From the NCBI GenBank assembly GCA_000827495.1, contig KN817520.1, positions 257,979-321,978 of the forward strand: 64,000 nt of DNA. Direction: 5' to 3'. Positions within the stretch are counted from its first letter, which is position 1; every line of letters starts with the position of its first letter. The DNA comes from Hypholoma sublateritium FD-334 SS-4 (taxonomy: Eukaryota; Basidiomycota; Agaricomycetes; Agaricales; Strophariaceae). This document shows, piece after piece, positions 1 through 11,803 of the stretch. The notes below the pieces were generated by a model. It had not been told where the DNA came from, did not search any database, and worked only from the letters and a program-made list of their open reading frames with translations. A program made the translations under genes and the position numbers.

Positions 1-465
1 GTATAACATGGGAAGCAGGCGCACGAAGTCGACCTGGGAGACCTCGTAGAGCAACAGCGGGCGGCGATCGTTGAACCCCACTACTGGCAAGCTCCCGCTC
101 TTTATCGGGGGCACGATATTGCGGAAGATGGGGGAGTTCTCGTGCAATGTCGAGAGCTTGAGCCTGAACAGGGTATTCTCGACCTGAAGCACAAAGATCA
201 GCGCCTACGCGGCGGCAAGTGTAAGTGCACGCACCTGGATCACGATGTTGCCGTCCCACATGTACCACTGCTTGTGCCGTCGCGGGCGCGTCGAGTGCTC
301 AGTAGGGCTCCTTTTGCCGTTCGAGCTCGTTGAGTTGGAGTGCGATCTAGGCGGCCCCTCCGCATCCGCGATCGCGCTTTGTGCTTTAGCAGCCTCCGGC
401 GATGGTGGTATCATTGTTGATACGGGCGATTCGACCGCCACGGGTTCAACGATCGCGACAGTCAT
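1..465 (-). CDS. BTB/POZ domain protein, 5' part (runs off the left edge)
   Basis: Two exons are visible: 183-465 and 1-183 joined across an intron at 184-234 (exon 235-465, then exon 1-183). The start ATG at 465 is the first true ATG; longer readings use non-ATG codons. After a disordered Ser/Pro/Glu-rich leader of about 70 residues the protein reads WDGNIVIQVENTLFRLKL, then S-T-L-H-E-N-S-P-I-F. This is the opening of the BTB fold found in large basidiomycete families of nuclear or ubiquitin-adaptor proteins. The rest of the BTB domain continues past base 1, so partner and function cannot be read. The 51-bp intron has a GTGCGT donor and a TTCAG acceptor and keeps the frame. Confidence 0.8.
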
Positions 466-1455
466 TAGGCAAGAAGACGGAGAGAGAGGGCGAAGGAGAG
501 TATTAAAGGGAGGCGGCCCTAAGACTTGTGACTCGGAAAACAAAGAACGACAGAGGAATGAGGCAAGGTGGTTAGATCCCGATTAGTCGAATCCAACGAC
601 TGAAACATTTTCGCACAACGCCGTCGTCAAGTGCGGGCTGCTGTCGTCGAGAATAGCTCCCCGTTCGACCGCAGTAACGAGTCGGCGTATATTCGCAGCA
701 GAGTTCCAGAAAGAGCCGTCAAAGTGCGATAGATTGCTGCACAGAATTGATATTTCTGAGATCGTTCTTACAAGTTGGGCGCATTTTGCGACACGTTTCC
801 AGTCGTAGTCACGGTGAAGGAACTCTTTCAAAAGCAGATGGTCTTTCAGTGGATATGTTGAAGAGTATATCTGAGCTACGCAGAGTAGAGGGGGTGTAGT
901 CAAGGCCTTTATTTATCGAGCGGGAGTCGGTGGGTCGTTAAGTGACAACAGACGGAATGGCAAAGTTCGCACGACCTACTCTTTCTTTTGAACACCATCA
1001 TCAGCAAATCATCAGCACTGCATATGTCTACCCTCCAGAGTCACGAACTCCGCCAGATGTCTCTATAACCTACTCTGAAGCCCGTGGGCTTTGCTCATTG
1101 GCTGGCTTTTGCTCGCTAGCTCGCAGAGGCACACCGAGCGCAACATCATGTGGCCACCAACCGCAGCCACGGTCACTTCGTATTTCCAAAACCTACCTTA
1201 TTGCCGTACAATGCGCTGCAGCAGTGACTGTTCCACGAGCTCCGCCTGCGACATTTCATTTTGCACCACCTGACGGGGCCCGGATTGCTGCTGCACGCGG
1301 GCTATGTTTAGTTCCTGCACGAATGTGATGTCAAAGGAGCACGGCCGGGCCGTCAGGCGATCTCTTCTTTTCCTCGAAGAGGCAAGAAGCGGACCGCGGC
1401 GGGTCTCCTGGGGTATAAAACATGGCGCAGGTGCTTCTAGCGCAGGCATCGAAAA
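466..1455. other. Intergenic region between BTB gene and GH28 gene
   Basis: No complete gene is seen. A 106-codon minus-strand frame at 583-903 has no ATG start. One stretch (D-Y-D-W-K-R-V-A-K-C-A-Q-L-V-R) faintly recalls the 'W-x-R-F-x-x-Y-A-x-x-V-R' segment of basidiomycete F-box proteins, so it might be a relic exon, but this is weak. The right end holds the GH28 promoter. Confidence 0.5.
1412..1420 (+). promoter_or_regulatory. TATA box of the GH28 gene
   Basis: GGTATAAAA lies about 40 bp upstream of the ATG at 1456. A clean TATA box this close to the start codon fits a strongly induced secreted-enzyme gene with a short 5' leader. Confidence 0.6.
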
Positions 1456-3235
1456 ATGCGCGTCTTTTTCACGTCGTTTGGGTTCGCAGTCCTCCTGGTA
1501 TCGTCTGTCGTCGCCCGCGCACCGTCGTTCAGGCCGTTCTTCAAGCCCCCGTTCAGCTTTCCTAGTCAGCCCCGGAATGCGAAGCAGTGCACGCTGACCG
1601 CGAGCGGCGGCGACGATGCGCCGCGTTTCCTGAAGGCTATTGAAGCGTGCCCCACGGTCACCATTCCGAAGTCCACTACGCTGAATATTCAGACGAGGTT
1701 GAACATGACTGGGCTTCGGGATAAACATATCGTTAGTCTATTGACTCCTCGATTCGTTGTCATTTTCATTGACGAGTATATTCAGAACTTAGAAGGCACC
1801 ATCAAGTTCTCCGACGACATTCCTTATTGGAGTGGAAACGGATTCTTCATCCCGTTCCAGACCCAAATTACATTTTGGCTCCTGGGCGGTGAAAACATTC
1901 TTTTCGACGGCGGAGGAACACTCGACGGATCTGGTCAGGTGCGATGATCAGAAAATCCTTACATTCATATTGCTAATACTATTGGTAGCTTTGGTGGGAC
2001 ACCTTGTCAGTTCCCTCTAACCACTCCACTAGCCAAAATACTGACTCCCAAACAACAGTGCAACCAACGCGTCCCTCCTCCGCCCCATCACGCTGACCAT
2101 CTTCCAGGCGCAAAACGTTCTGGTCGAAAACATCAACATGATCAACAGCCCAGAGTGGCATAACCTGCTCAACGAGGGCAAGAACGTCGTCTACAACAAT
2201 ATCAATATCAGTTCTCTGTCCAACTCCACGCACCAGGCGTCCAACACCGACGGCTGGGACGTGTACCGCAGCGATACTGTCGCTATCCTCAACTCTGTGA
2301 TCGTCAATGACGATGACTGTGTTTCGTTCAAACCTAGTGAGTCGACCTTCAACGAGAGTGACGCGTATTTCTAATGAACACGCGGTGAAGACACAACGAA
2401 CATTGTTGTAGAAAATCTCGACTGTACCGGCTCTCAGTAAGTTATCTCCCATTCGAAGTAGCACGAGAACACTACTGATACTGCTACTCTTAGCGGGATA
2501 TCTGTTGGGTATGCGCGAATAATTTCTCCGTTATATGTTTTCTAATATTAAATCCTAGATCTCTCGGTCAATTCTCGGGCGTTTTCGACATTGTAGAGAA
2601 CGTCCTCGCCAAGTATGTCTTTCGCGCATGTCATCGAGATGTCGTGCTCATCTTTCATGAAGAAATATTCGGATGACCAACGCCCAAAATGGCGCCCGTA
2701 TTAAGGCGTGGGCTGGTCCGAACGTCGGCAGCGGCATCGTCAAGAACATCACTTTCGAAAACTTCTTCGAGACCGCGGTCCAAAATCCAGTGATCATTGA
2801 CCAAGTATGTGGTATCGCATTGCTTTTTGGCTTTCATGAGCTCATAATCCTGGTTATCAGTGTTATATGACGAACGCCACAGAATGCGCCCAGTTCCCCT
2901 CCAATACGTTCATTCAAGACGTCCTATTCAAAAAGTGAATGAGTTCTCAGAATAAACCATAGATTCATTCTGACCATTTTATTTACAGTATAACCGGCAC
3001 TGGAAGTGAAACTATCGTCGCATCTCTGTCGTGCTCGCCTGATGGGCGCTGCACTGATGTCGCCCTTGAGGATATCAATCTTTCGTGAGCGACATATCCT
3101 ATTTTCCCCAGAAATCCAAAACTAATCCAGTATGGCTCGACTAGGTCAACGAAGGGTACCACGTCGTATACGTGCCAGAATGTTAACATCACGGGCGACG
3201 CTGCGTCGCTATTCCCCCAGTGCACCATCACCTGA
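1456..3235 (+). CDS. GH28 exo-polygalacturonase-like secreted pectinase
   Basis: Eleven exons: 1456-1731, 1786-1938, 1989-2005, 2059-2336, 2391-2436, 2494-2508, 2559-2612, 2663-2804, 2861-2934, 2989-3084, 3145-3235 (413 aa). Two exons are tiny (17 and 15 bp) but are needed to keep the family sequence. A signal peptide (MRVFFTSFGFAVLLVSSVVA) starts the protein. All four GH28 signatures are present: NTDG (211-214), the DD pair in NDDDC (234-235), HG in GSHGISVG (257-258) and RIK (292-294); Asp213, Asp234 and Asp235 are the expected catalytic acids. Length and the WWDTFATN and TFIQDVLFKN segments resemble fungal exo-acting enzymes that trim galacturonic acid from pectin in the extracellular space. 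Several N-x-S/T sites suggest glycosylation. The final acceptor (3144) was chosen because the upstream TCCAG breaks the frame. Confidence 0.93.
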
Positions 3236-3363
3236 ACGTGCTACGGACGCATCAATCGTATTTGCATATTCGCGCATAAAGCCACGTTGCAAAAATATAG
3301 GATTTAAATGTTCCTCTATTTATCTCGAATGAAAGTGAGTTGGAGTGGATATCCCTTGGCCGG

Positions 3364-4175
3364 CTAGTACCCCCACGAATTCACGCGATCGCCAATTGTC
3401 CCTGCGCCATTCTGACCCACCACGGTCATGGCGGCGGGCCACGGATTTGAGACAATCGGGACAACGGTGGTGTTCAAGAAGTCCGATTCGGGGTCACAGC
3501 ACCACGCCATGAGACAGGGCTCTGTGAGAGCAATCAGCGTCGACGCAGATATGGGCCTGACGATCATCGGCGGGCGCGCAGGGGTCACTTCGCGCGGGCC
3601 ATGTCTCGTCGTACCGTCGATGGCGGCCAACGGGGGCGCACGGGCTTCTTCTTGCTGCTCGAGCGCATGTACGAGCTGCTCGGCGAAGGCGTTCAGCTGA
3701 TCGATCCCCATGCTCATCGAGCCGTCGCCGCCGTGCGCCTCTGGAAGGTGGGTGTATGCGGCACGCTGGGTGTCGCCCTCCCGCGCCATGTCCTCTGAGC
3801 ATATAGCTGCCGAGAAAGTAGCATGTTAGTCTAAACGCCTAAATATCCTAGGCGATGTCCCACCTTCGTTTCCCGTAGAAAGTATCGACTTCAGCGCGGC
3901 CTTGCTCCGCGCCGCGTAGGAGAGCGGGACCGGTGCCGTGATGGTGAGCCCGGCGTCGTTCTCCTTGTTCGATCCATCAAGCTCTGGCAGTGTGTCCGCC
4001 ATGCTGTCTTTGACCAGATTTGGTGCGTCCACAAAATGTATGTTGTTCTTTCTTGGGAGATTATCCCGTTCTGCCCACAAACGCGGTGGATAGGCTGTGT
4101 TCTCAAATTTGGATCTATCGCGGTGCTCGGAGAACCGGGATACGCACCTGAGTTCAGTGCGAGATCTGGATCCAT
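3364..4175 (-). CDS. Hypothetical protein, disordered/amphipathic, 229 aa
   Basis: Three exons: 4148-4175, 3864-4094, 3364-3794 (690 bp, in frame throughout). An in-frame stop directly precedes the ATG at 4175. The product has no signal peptide or membrane segment. It contains an acidic/polar middle (K-E-N-D-A-G), a short Gln/Glu-rich helix (L-V-H-A-L-E-Q-Q-E-E) near residue 135, and a C-terminal third with alternating hydrophobic stretches and two cysteines (A-W-C-C-D). I do not recognise the family. The stop lies about 130 bp from the end of the convergent GH28 gene. The model rests on clean splice sites (GTGCGT..ACAG, GTGGGA..TCAG) and frame continuity only. Confidence 0.6.
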
Positions 4176-5051
4176 TTACACGCTATGCCTTCGCCGATTT
4201 CCAGGAAATTTTGTAGATGTCGAACCGGGTCGAGACACTGGTGCTGTGTAGACAGTTTACAGACATCAAAGTTAGCACGCGCTAATAAATCACAACCTAA
4301 AAATAGACTACAATCTTTAATGCCGTTAATGTTACATGATGTACGTATATTTGAACGCTAAAATCCAATCTCTTTGCCCTGCAGGAGATCATCGATACGC
4401 CGATATAAGAAAGTGAGTGCGCTCGGTGAAGATATCATGAAATTATTGCTCTCATACCACTACAACCGAGTCTAATATCTAATATTTACTGGCTCCATTC
4501 AACCTCTACTTATTCATATACTGCAGTTGACTGATTGTCATCCCGAGATCAGATTATCTTTCACACTAGCCCTAGTTCACGCAAATTAAAGTACGAGGAA
4601 ATCGCAACTATCATAGCATATGCGTCCCCATCGTCGTTGTCGTAGAAGCAGATAGATGGCTCGGAAGTCCCTCCACGAAGTTGAACGATCTAAACGCACC
4701 CGAAAAACATGACGTCGAATTGCTAAGTATTGCGAAATTTTGAAATTATGTCATTAAGGAATTAGAATCATTGACAAGCTTTTGTCGGGGGCGAACGAAG
4801 AGAAGCCCCGTTCTCGTGGCCGTGGCACAAAAATCGTGGGCACCAGCTTCGGAGGTTCATGAATCCTGTCGGGTGTCAGATACAATTATTTCCACATGGC
4901 AGCGCAAGGATCGAGATTAGGCAGTCATTGACCAAACTAACGCAAAAGGCGCTAGGCTCACCATGCGACATCTATTTCACACATAGCCCGCGATCGCCAC
5001 ATGCACAGAGATCGGCGTAACAGAGATGCGGGGTATACTGTGTATTATCTA
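4176..5051. other. Intergenic, AT-rich, no gene seen
   Basis: Frames are short and broken on both strands. I see no RNA gene or repeat. It separates the starts of a hypothetical gene (left) and the 3' end of USO1 (right). Confidence 0.5.
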
Positions 5052-8000
5052 TCAGTCGTCATCCTCTTCATCTTCGTCCTCATCCTCTGCTTCGTCTTCG
5101 GAGACCTCTAGACCCGCTTCCCGCATGCGGACCTTATCTTTCCGTCTTTTACTGGTGACCTCATCCAAGAGAACGAGGAGATCCTCTTGTTCCTTTTCGA
5201 CGTCCTTTCGCTTCTGCTCAGAAGATACCACTTCTTCCTGTAAAACAGTAACCTGTTTTTCGAGCTCTGATACCTGAGGCGAACAAGTTGTTTGATATAA
5301 GAGAAATAACGGAGTATATGCGGAATGTGCATACCTTAGAGGCGGACGATCCCGTTTCTTTCAAGCGCTTTTGCAGTGCCTCGATCTCGCCAGACTGCTG
5401 TCGGATAACATCGCGCAACGACGCGATCAGCATCGCCGACTCTGCGCTCTGCCCATTCAGTGATGACAGTTGGTCGGGCTCCGCCGAGAACCCGCGCTGC
5501 ACAGTATCTACAAAATCATAACAAAAACAAAAAATCAATCCCCGCGTCGGGCATCAAAACAAACACGCGCAACGCACAGTAGTTCGACTTCCAGAAGTCG
5601 ACGAACGCCCAGTCGAACCATATCTCCGCCTCCTCCGCACCCGCCTTCCCGGGCGGCGGCGCGCCGGGTGAGGAGGGGCACGGGAGCACGATGGCGTCCG
5701 GCCCGACGCCCTTGAACCGCTCGTCCTCGCGGAAGCGCGCCATCTGCCCGATCAGCGTGTCGACGCTCAGGCGGCCGATGATCGGGTGGATCGTCGTCCT
5801 AAGTCAACAAAACGCGCAATTAGCGTGCCGGCGGCGAGCTGCAAGCGTACGGGGGACTTGCCTTGTGATCTCGCCCGGCTCGCGGTTGAATTCGTAGCAG
5901 AGCCCGAGGAGGAACGCGCACAGGCCGGGGACGAGCGAGTCCACCTCCGCCGTCTGGTTGATTGGCTCGACGAGCTGCGTGATAACATTGTCAGCTCACT
6001 GCATACGCGCCCCGCAGCGACGCGCCACTCACCACTCCGAGCCCGCCCGCGTCGAGGAAGTCGCGCACCGACTTCGCGTCCTCCCAGAGCCACTGCGCGA
6101 GCAGCGCGAGGTAGCCGACGACGTACCGGTCCCACTCGCGCGCCTCGCGGTCCGACGTATTCGACCGGGAGCGTGAGAGGAGCGCGAGCGACAGGTTCTC
6201 CGTGAGTATCTGTAGCAGCGTCTGGTGTTCGTCGTCCTCGTCCTCGTCAGGCTCTTCTGGTGTGGCCGGGGGAGCACCATCCGCGGGGACGAAGAAACTC
6301 GACTGCGAGGCGGCGACTGGCGCGGGCCCGGGGACGATGAGACGCGCGGCGTCTTTCGCCCGTGGTGAGCCCCGCAGGAGGTGGGCAAACATTAGGGTTG
6401 CTATATGCGTGGAAATAACAGTTGCGGCATCCAGCGCGGACTCCGTGTTAGGTGGTATGGATAGTGCATGCAGAAGAGGGGTAGAGCGTGACCGTGATGG
6501 AGCATCTACGAAGATACCTTCAGCTGTGCGCGCGCAAAAAGAGATGGTGAATGGGCACCAGTATCATCAGAAGGGAGCATGGCTTGGACCATGGCTTGTC
6601 GAATCTCGTCTTTACGGACAAAGTTCTATATGCAGATATCAGTACTCGTTTCAAGCCTCAAGGACACGACGTACCTCGAATACCGCTACAGCTGCACTCC
6701 TCAGTTCCAGGCTCTCCTTCATGCGCCTCCCGGCATCCAGGCCATTGTATTCGCCGTGTATTGCCAATTCCACCAGCGCATCAAGTGCGGATGCGAGTTC
6801 CAGTCGATCCCATTCTTCCCCGTTTGTCTCCGGCACGGGAACATAAGGCGTGAGGGAGATCTCTGAGAACGGGAAGTTTATGTTGGTCGGGAGTAGACGG
6901 AGACACTGGTCACAAGCAGTCAATTTAGGCAACGATTTGGATTCAGTGGGAAATAAATTCACACCTGTGTTTTTAGAGGTGTCGGCGCATTGGATGCCAG
7001 GGCTGTTTCAACTAGGCATCTCGTAAAAGGCAAGGTTTCCGAGGCCTGAATGACATTAGCCTCCTTAAATCTAGTGAAAATCAGTGCACTTACACCTTGC
7101 CCCTTCGACCCAATGAGCATTCCCATGATACCTATTATAAGCGCCGTGTTGGTTTGCTTTTGGTCATCCCAGAATTGTAGCGCGAATTCTTGAGGTGCGG
7201 TAGTTTGAATATCCAGCACGACAGGGAATTGAAGGAAAGCGCACAGGACTGGTGGCAGAGATGTTTCTTTAAAATAGCTCTTTATATTTGATGAGTGCTA
7301 CGTCGGCAATGGTGTTGGACAAACATACCTGATTGGAGTTGTTGAAGCGCAGCAGGCCATCTACACAGGTCAAGGCTCCTTGGGCCACCAGTCCACCGTC
7401 AACACCGCCTTCTTGGGTCACCGTGTTGAACAACTTTTCGAAAGCTCCTTCAAAGGCTAGGACTTTTTGGATATCGGGGCTTTGGTGGATGAGGGCTTGA
7501 ACCATTGTGATAGCCTCTGATGTCGGAATGAGTGATCCGTTTTCTGTTCAATCTTTGCGCGATTGCACTTACCGTTACGAATAATTTCTCGCTTGTCTTC
7601 CAGAACCGCAATAATACTGCCTGGGCCTGCAGGTGCAGTTAGAAAGTATCCTTGGATAGCTTGCCGTCTGTTGTGAAGTAGCGTTGTTAAGAATTGAAGA
7701 GTTGCGAAACGGATATAGAAATTGGTGTCCCCAAGTAAAGAGAATAGCGTATGTGTAGTCTTTTGCGATGAAAGAAGTGAATCCGTGTGTTTGAACCCAA
7801 GCTCCTTGCTCCCAGGAGCCGTGTCTTCCGTTTGACAGAGGATGTCCAGTGTTTCGAGGATAGCCTTGCCGATATCCGCGTCGACTTCTGCGTCATTTTG
7901 CAGTGATTCCAGGAGCCCCGAGAGCGACCTTTCGCCCACTTCTTGCTTACAATCTCGTGAGAGCCCTTTAAGTGCGAGTACTGCTGCTCTTCTGTCGGCG

Positions 8001-8113
8001 AGTAGCGCGGCTGGAGAAAGTCGATCGCTCAGCCTTCCGATGGTATCTGTCGGTGTTTGCGGTGCCCCTGTGGGTCCGCGAAGAGCGACGTAAGTTTGCG
8101 AGAAGAATTCCAT
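5052..8113 (-). CDS. USO1: General vesicular transport factor Uso1/p115 (golgin tether)
   Basis: Eleven exons: 7573-8113, 7329-7516, 7094-7279, 6965-7045, 6675-6905, 6559-6625, 6033-6523, 5862-5974, 5578-5798, 5335-5507, 5052-5273 (837 aa). The N-terminal ~700 residues form the armadillo-like head (MEFFSQTYVALRGPTGAPQT; FWDDQKQTN; SYFKETSLPPVLCAFLQFP). Residues ~715-815 are a Gln/Glu/Lys-rich coiled coil (VSELEKQVTVLQEEV), and the last ~20 residues are an acidic D/E tail, as in p115. The family tethers COPII vesicles at the cis-Golgi. The coiled coil is short compared with yeast Uso1. Intron 8 is GC-AG (GCAAGT donor, 5799-5861), and intron 6 (6524-6558) is only 35 bp with a poor GTGCCC donor but is needed to join T-A-E-G-I-F-V-D in frame. 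Confidence 0.9.
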
Positions 8114-9370
8114 AGTTTCTGTATATTGTCCTAATCCTCAAGGGTGTTATAGAAGAGCTGGGATGGTTACTGGTTGGCCACTAGAGCGGCGAGCCGACAG
8201 AGGCTAGCGAGACGACTGCTGTCCAATATCCCGCCAAGCACGTGCTTCCACGCGAATCTCCAATCGGGCCAATTTTAGCCTTCTGCGGCCTGCCTGCCTC
8301 TTCCTCCCAACCTCCAAGTAATTTTCATTGAAATCCTAGTTTTCAAGGGTCGCGAACCATCGATGGCTCCGAATAATGCATTTAATGGGCTCTAATTAGC
8401 ATCGATTCCATCACTTGCCATGGTATCGTATTCCAGTTACATTAACTGACTTCAACAACGCACTGCGGGTCGAGTTGTCCTTGGTTTCGGCAAATTCGCG
8501 GTTTCAAGGTCTCTGGGGCCTTCCTCCTCTTCAGAATCCTCAAAACGAAAGTTCTTCGCTTTTTAAAGAGCTTATCAGCCTGGTTTGGTCAGTATCATTT
8601 GCCATCATCCTAATTTTATAAAGTTCACAATAGTGCAGTTTAGAGTAACTCACGGTATCATGGGGCTCAGATGTCGGCATACGACAGGAATACGTGGCAT
8701 ACCCACTCCCCAGTTTCAAGGCGTGAGGTACGGCTTCTAGGATGAGCTCGGGACTCGCGACGAAATCGGCAGGGCAGCTCAAAGTTAGAGGATCATCACA
8801 CCTAAGTCACGAACTCGTTTCAAATGATAGTTTGAGGGGATAAAGGTATGTAACCTCTAAACAGTTATCAATTAGACGTCCATTGATGCAGCTCACTGAA
8901 CTTCTGCCGGTTCTGTCCTTTCATTGTTTCAAGACATGCCCGTAGACATGACCTCGTGAATTGTCTGACTTGGAACGTGAAGCTTGAAGGGTCGAGTGCC
9001 GACTTGCCATGAGTCTACTACAGTTGCCGCAGTTGCCACCATCAATCAAAAACCAAACGTTCAGCGTCAGCGCTCAATCCCCGTTTTCCCGATAATATTC
9101 ATTGCCTTGAATTGTTCCACCCGCCGATGCTGCCACTGCAAGATTTTAACGTTTGATTTCCTCTTGTGAGGTGCTTGGTCTCATGGACATTGGGGATTCG
9201 ACTTCAAGAGGTCACCGGTCGACCACCATGTTTTTCGGACTTTCTGACGCCCACACATCGCGAAATTAGCTTCAGATTCCCAGAGTCAGGGCATATGCCG
9301 GATGAAGTTCAATTGGAAGAGGCTTCCTTACGAACATTGTTCCAAGGGCTAATCCCGTTCCGGGAAACCG
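8114..9370. other. Intergenic between USO1 and P450-1
   Basis: No gene found. A minus-strand frame at 8540-8782 lacks an ATG and any recognisable motif. The head-to-head arrangement of USO1 (-) and P450-1 (+) means both promoters lie here. Confidence 0.5.
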
Positions 9371-9381
9371 TATCTTATAAG
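9271..9381 (+). promoter_or_regulatory. P450-1 promoter with blocks shared with P450-2
   Basis: Three blocks recur in the P450-2 promoter in the same order: TTCCCAGA-TCAGGG (9277-9291), AAGTTCAATTGGA (9305-9317, containing an inverted CCAAT) and ACATTGTTCCA (about 9334-9344). A TTATAAG TATA-like box sits at 9375-9381, about 59 bp before the ATG; the P450-2 box is about 60 bp before its ATG. Confidence 0.55.
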
Positions 9382-9434
9382 TGGACTGCGTGGAGACGTC
9401 GAATCCCTCAGCTTCCTTTCCGTCATTTTCCATC

Positions 9435-11803
9435 ATGTCGCTCAGTCTGAGTCTACTGGGCTTGGTCTCCTTCATCTATCTGTACAAGCTCTACAAAAGA
9501 CTTGCACGGACCCCATTGTCCGATCTGCCTGGACCTGACCCAGAATCCTTCATTGCTGGTGAGCTTTTATCCTTTGGTTCTCACCTCGTATACTCATTTG
9601 TGCAGGTAACTTGTATCAATTCCTACAGGGTCAAGCTGGGGATGTAAGCCTGTGCCTGCCCCATTCTACGATTAGTGCTGGCATCTGACTGTACTTTAGA
9701 TTGACCTCAAGTGGCAAGCACAATATGGCGATATCGTGAAATTCAAAGGTGCTTTCGGTGTGAGTCTATCATTTGTTTGTAATGACTCGTTCAGTCCACT
9801 TATATCTGTTAATTCCCAGCAAGATATGCTCTTGATATCTGATCCGAAAGCATTGCAGTATTTTTATCAAACTGCTGGCTACACCTTCATCAAATCGCCA
9901 GAACGGAAAGCCATGAGTCGATCGGTTACCGGGCCAAGTATCCTTGTCACGGACGGTATGCATTTAACAAAGTGCGCTCGGTATTGAACGGAACTGATTT
10001 TGCTTTCAGAGATGGACCATATCAGGCATAGAAAGATTATCTCTCCGGCCTTCAATTTCGGGCAGATCAGAGATTATGTTCCTGTATTTAACTATCACGC
10101 TGCGAAAGTGAGTGTGAAGCTTACTGTGGTTTTTAACTCCATCCCCAAATCCTGGCATACAATTCAGCTCGCAACTAAATGGAAAGAAAGCATCTCGGAG
10201 TCCGCAGACGGGCAAGCAGTTCTCAACATATGCGAGTGGTACGCCAAAACGTCCCTGGACACATTGGGCATCGGTGCGAGCGTTTTTGTGTCGGACACCT
10301 GTTCTCTTCTCAGTACTTGCACGACCCACAGCCGTCTTCGACTATCACTTCGGCTCACTTGATAACGACGAGAACAAACTGGGAAAGGCGTATTCCAATC
10401 TATGGTGAGATTGCAAGAAAGCCACTGGAATCACCCATAGTGTTTACCAAACGCAATCACTAGCATCGATGGCTTTGCCGCACTGACCAAGAAAGAAATT
10501 ACCGCCCAAGCGGTGACTTCTATCATCCCGCCTAAAGTCCTCTCTTACCTCATGAAGCTACTTCCTAACCCTCGAGCAGAAAAGTTGCGCGACACATATG
10601 CTATGGGGTGTAGTGTCGCCAAGGAGTTGCTTGCAACGAAAAGTAAAGAGTTCACTGACGGCAAAGGCACCCGTGATATAATGAGCTTGTTTAGTAAGTT
10701 CTGTCCGAGCGTGTAGTCAACTGTGTTGCTTCCCAAGCTGACTACTCTGATAGTACGCGCGAACGCGTCTAGTGCTCAAGCGTCGCGGCTGTCCGAAGAG
10801 GAGATGATCGCACAAATCCTGTTCGTGTAACTTTACGCGCCACGCTCGGTTCGAATGGCGGTCGTTGACCAAAAATAGAACACTTATACTAGCAGGATAC
10901 GACTCATCGGGAAGCACGCTGGTCTGGACAACTCTGGAGCTTGCACGGCATCCTGAAGTTCAAGCCAAACTTCGCCGTGAAGTCCGACAGAAGGCGCGTG
11001 AGATCCACGAACGCGGCGATATCGAATTCTCTGCGGTCGACCTCGAGGCATTGCCTTACCTTGAGGCTGTCCTCAAGGTGCGTCAGCGTGCATATCTTGT
11101 CAAATGGGCTGATCCAATTCCCAGCGCAGGAGTCACTTAGATTCCATCCTGTCTCGTATAATCATTATCGAGAACCTGCGAAAGATACAGTCCTCCCACT
11201 CTCAAAGCCCATCACGACCCGTACTGGAAAGGTCATAAATGAAATTATCGTGCCCAAAGGTACTAAGATGGTAACGTCGGTCAATGGATATCACAGGTAT
11301 GTCGGCCAACAATTATGTATGAATTCAATTAAGGAAGCTATATTTCCAGACATCCGGATGTCTTTGGGCCCGATGCAAACACCTTCAATCCGGATCGGTG
11401 GTTAGACAATAAAGCTCGTATGGAAAAGCAGGTATCGGTGGGCATGTACGGGAATCTGTGAGTAGTAACTCATCTGCTCAATCACGGCGCCCAAAGAAAT
11501 GACCGCTGCTCCTCAATAGATTATCATTTTCTGGAGGTGTTAGGTGAGAAACTAAGCTAATCAATTCGAGGTATTCATACTCAACGTGTTGGTATATTTA
11601 GATCGTGCATTGGTTGGCGCTTTGCAGTTCTGGAAATACAGGCACTCCTCGTCGAAATGGTCAACCAATTCGAGTTCTCATTGACCCCAGAATCTCAGAC
11701 GGTCCGAAGGGAAGCCTGTGCCTTGCTTATGGTGCCAACAATTGAGGGATCCGGGACGCGAAGGCTTCCTTTATTTGTCAAGATTGCCCCTCAAAATGAC
11801 TAA
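9435..11803 (+). CDS. Cytochrome P450 monooxygenase, tandem copy 1
   Basis: Fourteen exons: 9435-9558, 9606-9643, 9700-9759, 9820-9955, 10010-10107, 10168-10273, 10332-10404, 10464-10693, 10754-10820, 10879-11077, 11130-11296, 11350-11457, 11520-11543, 11602-11803 (543 aa). An N-terminal hydrophobic anchor (LSLLGLVSFIYLYKLY) precedes the Pro-rich hinge (LPGPDP), so the enzyme should sit on the ER membrane. The I-helix reads AGYDSS (~316-321), the ExxR motif is ESLR (378-381), NPDRW follows, and the haem loop FSGGVRSCIG is canonical (Arg477, Cys479). The substrate cannot be predicted. The ATG follows a 59-bp leader after a TATA-like box. It is the upstream member of a tandem pair with P450-2. 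Confidence 0.93.

Noticed and set aside
583..903. Minus-strand 106-codon open frame left of the GH28 gene
   Set aside because: No ATG start, no splice partners and only a vague resemblance to an F-box segment.
1198..1728. Minus-strand 176-codon frame over the start of the GH28 gene
   Set aside because: Antisense shadow of the GH28 promoter and first exon, which is clearly coding on the plus strand.
8540..8782. Minus-strand 80-codon frame between USO1 and P450-1
   Set aside because: Starts with a non-ATG codon and shows no family feature.
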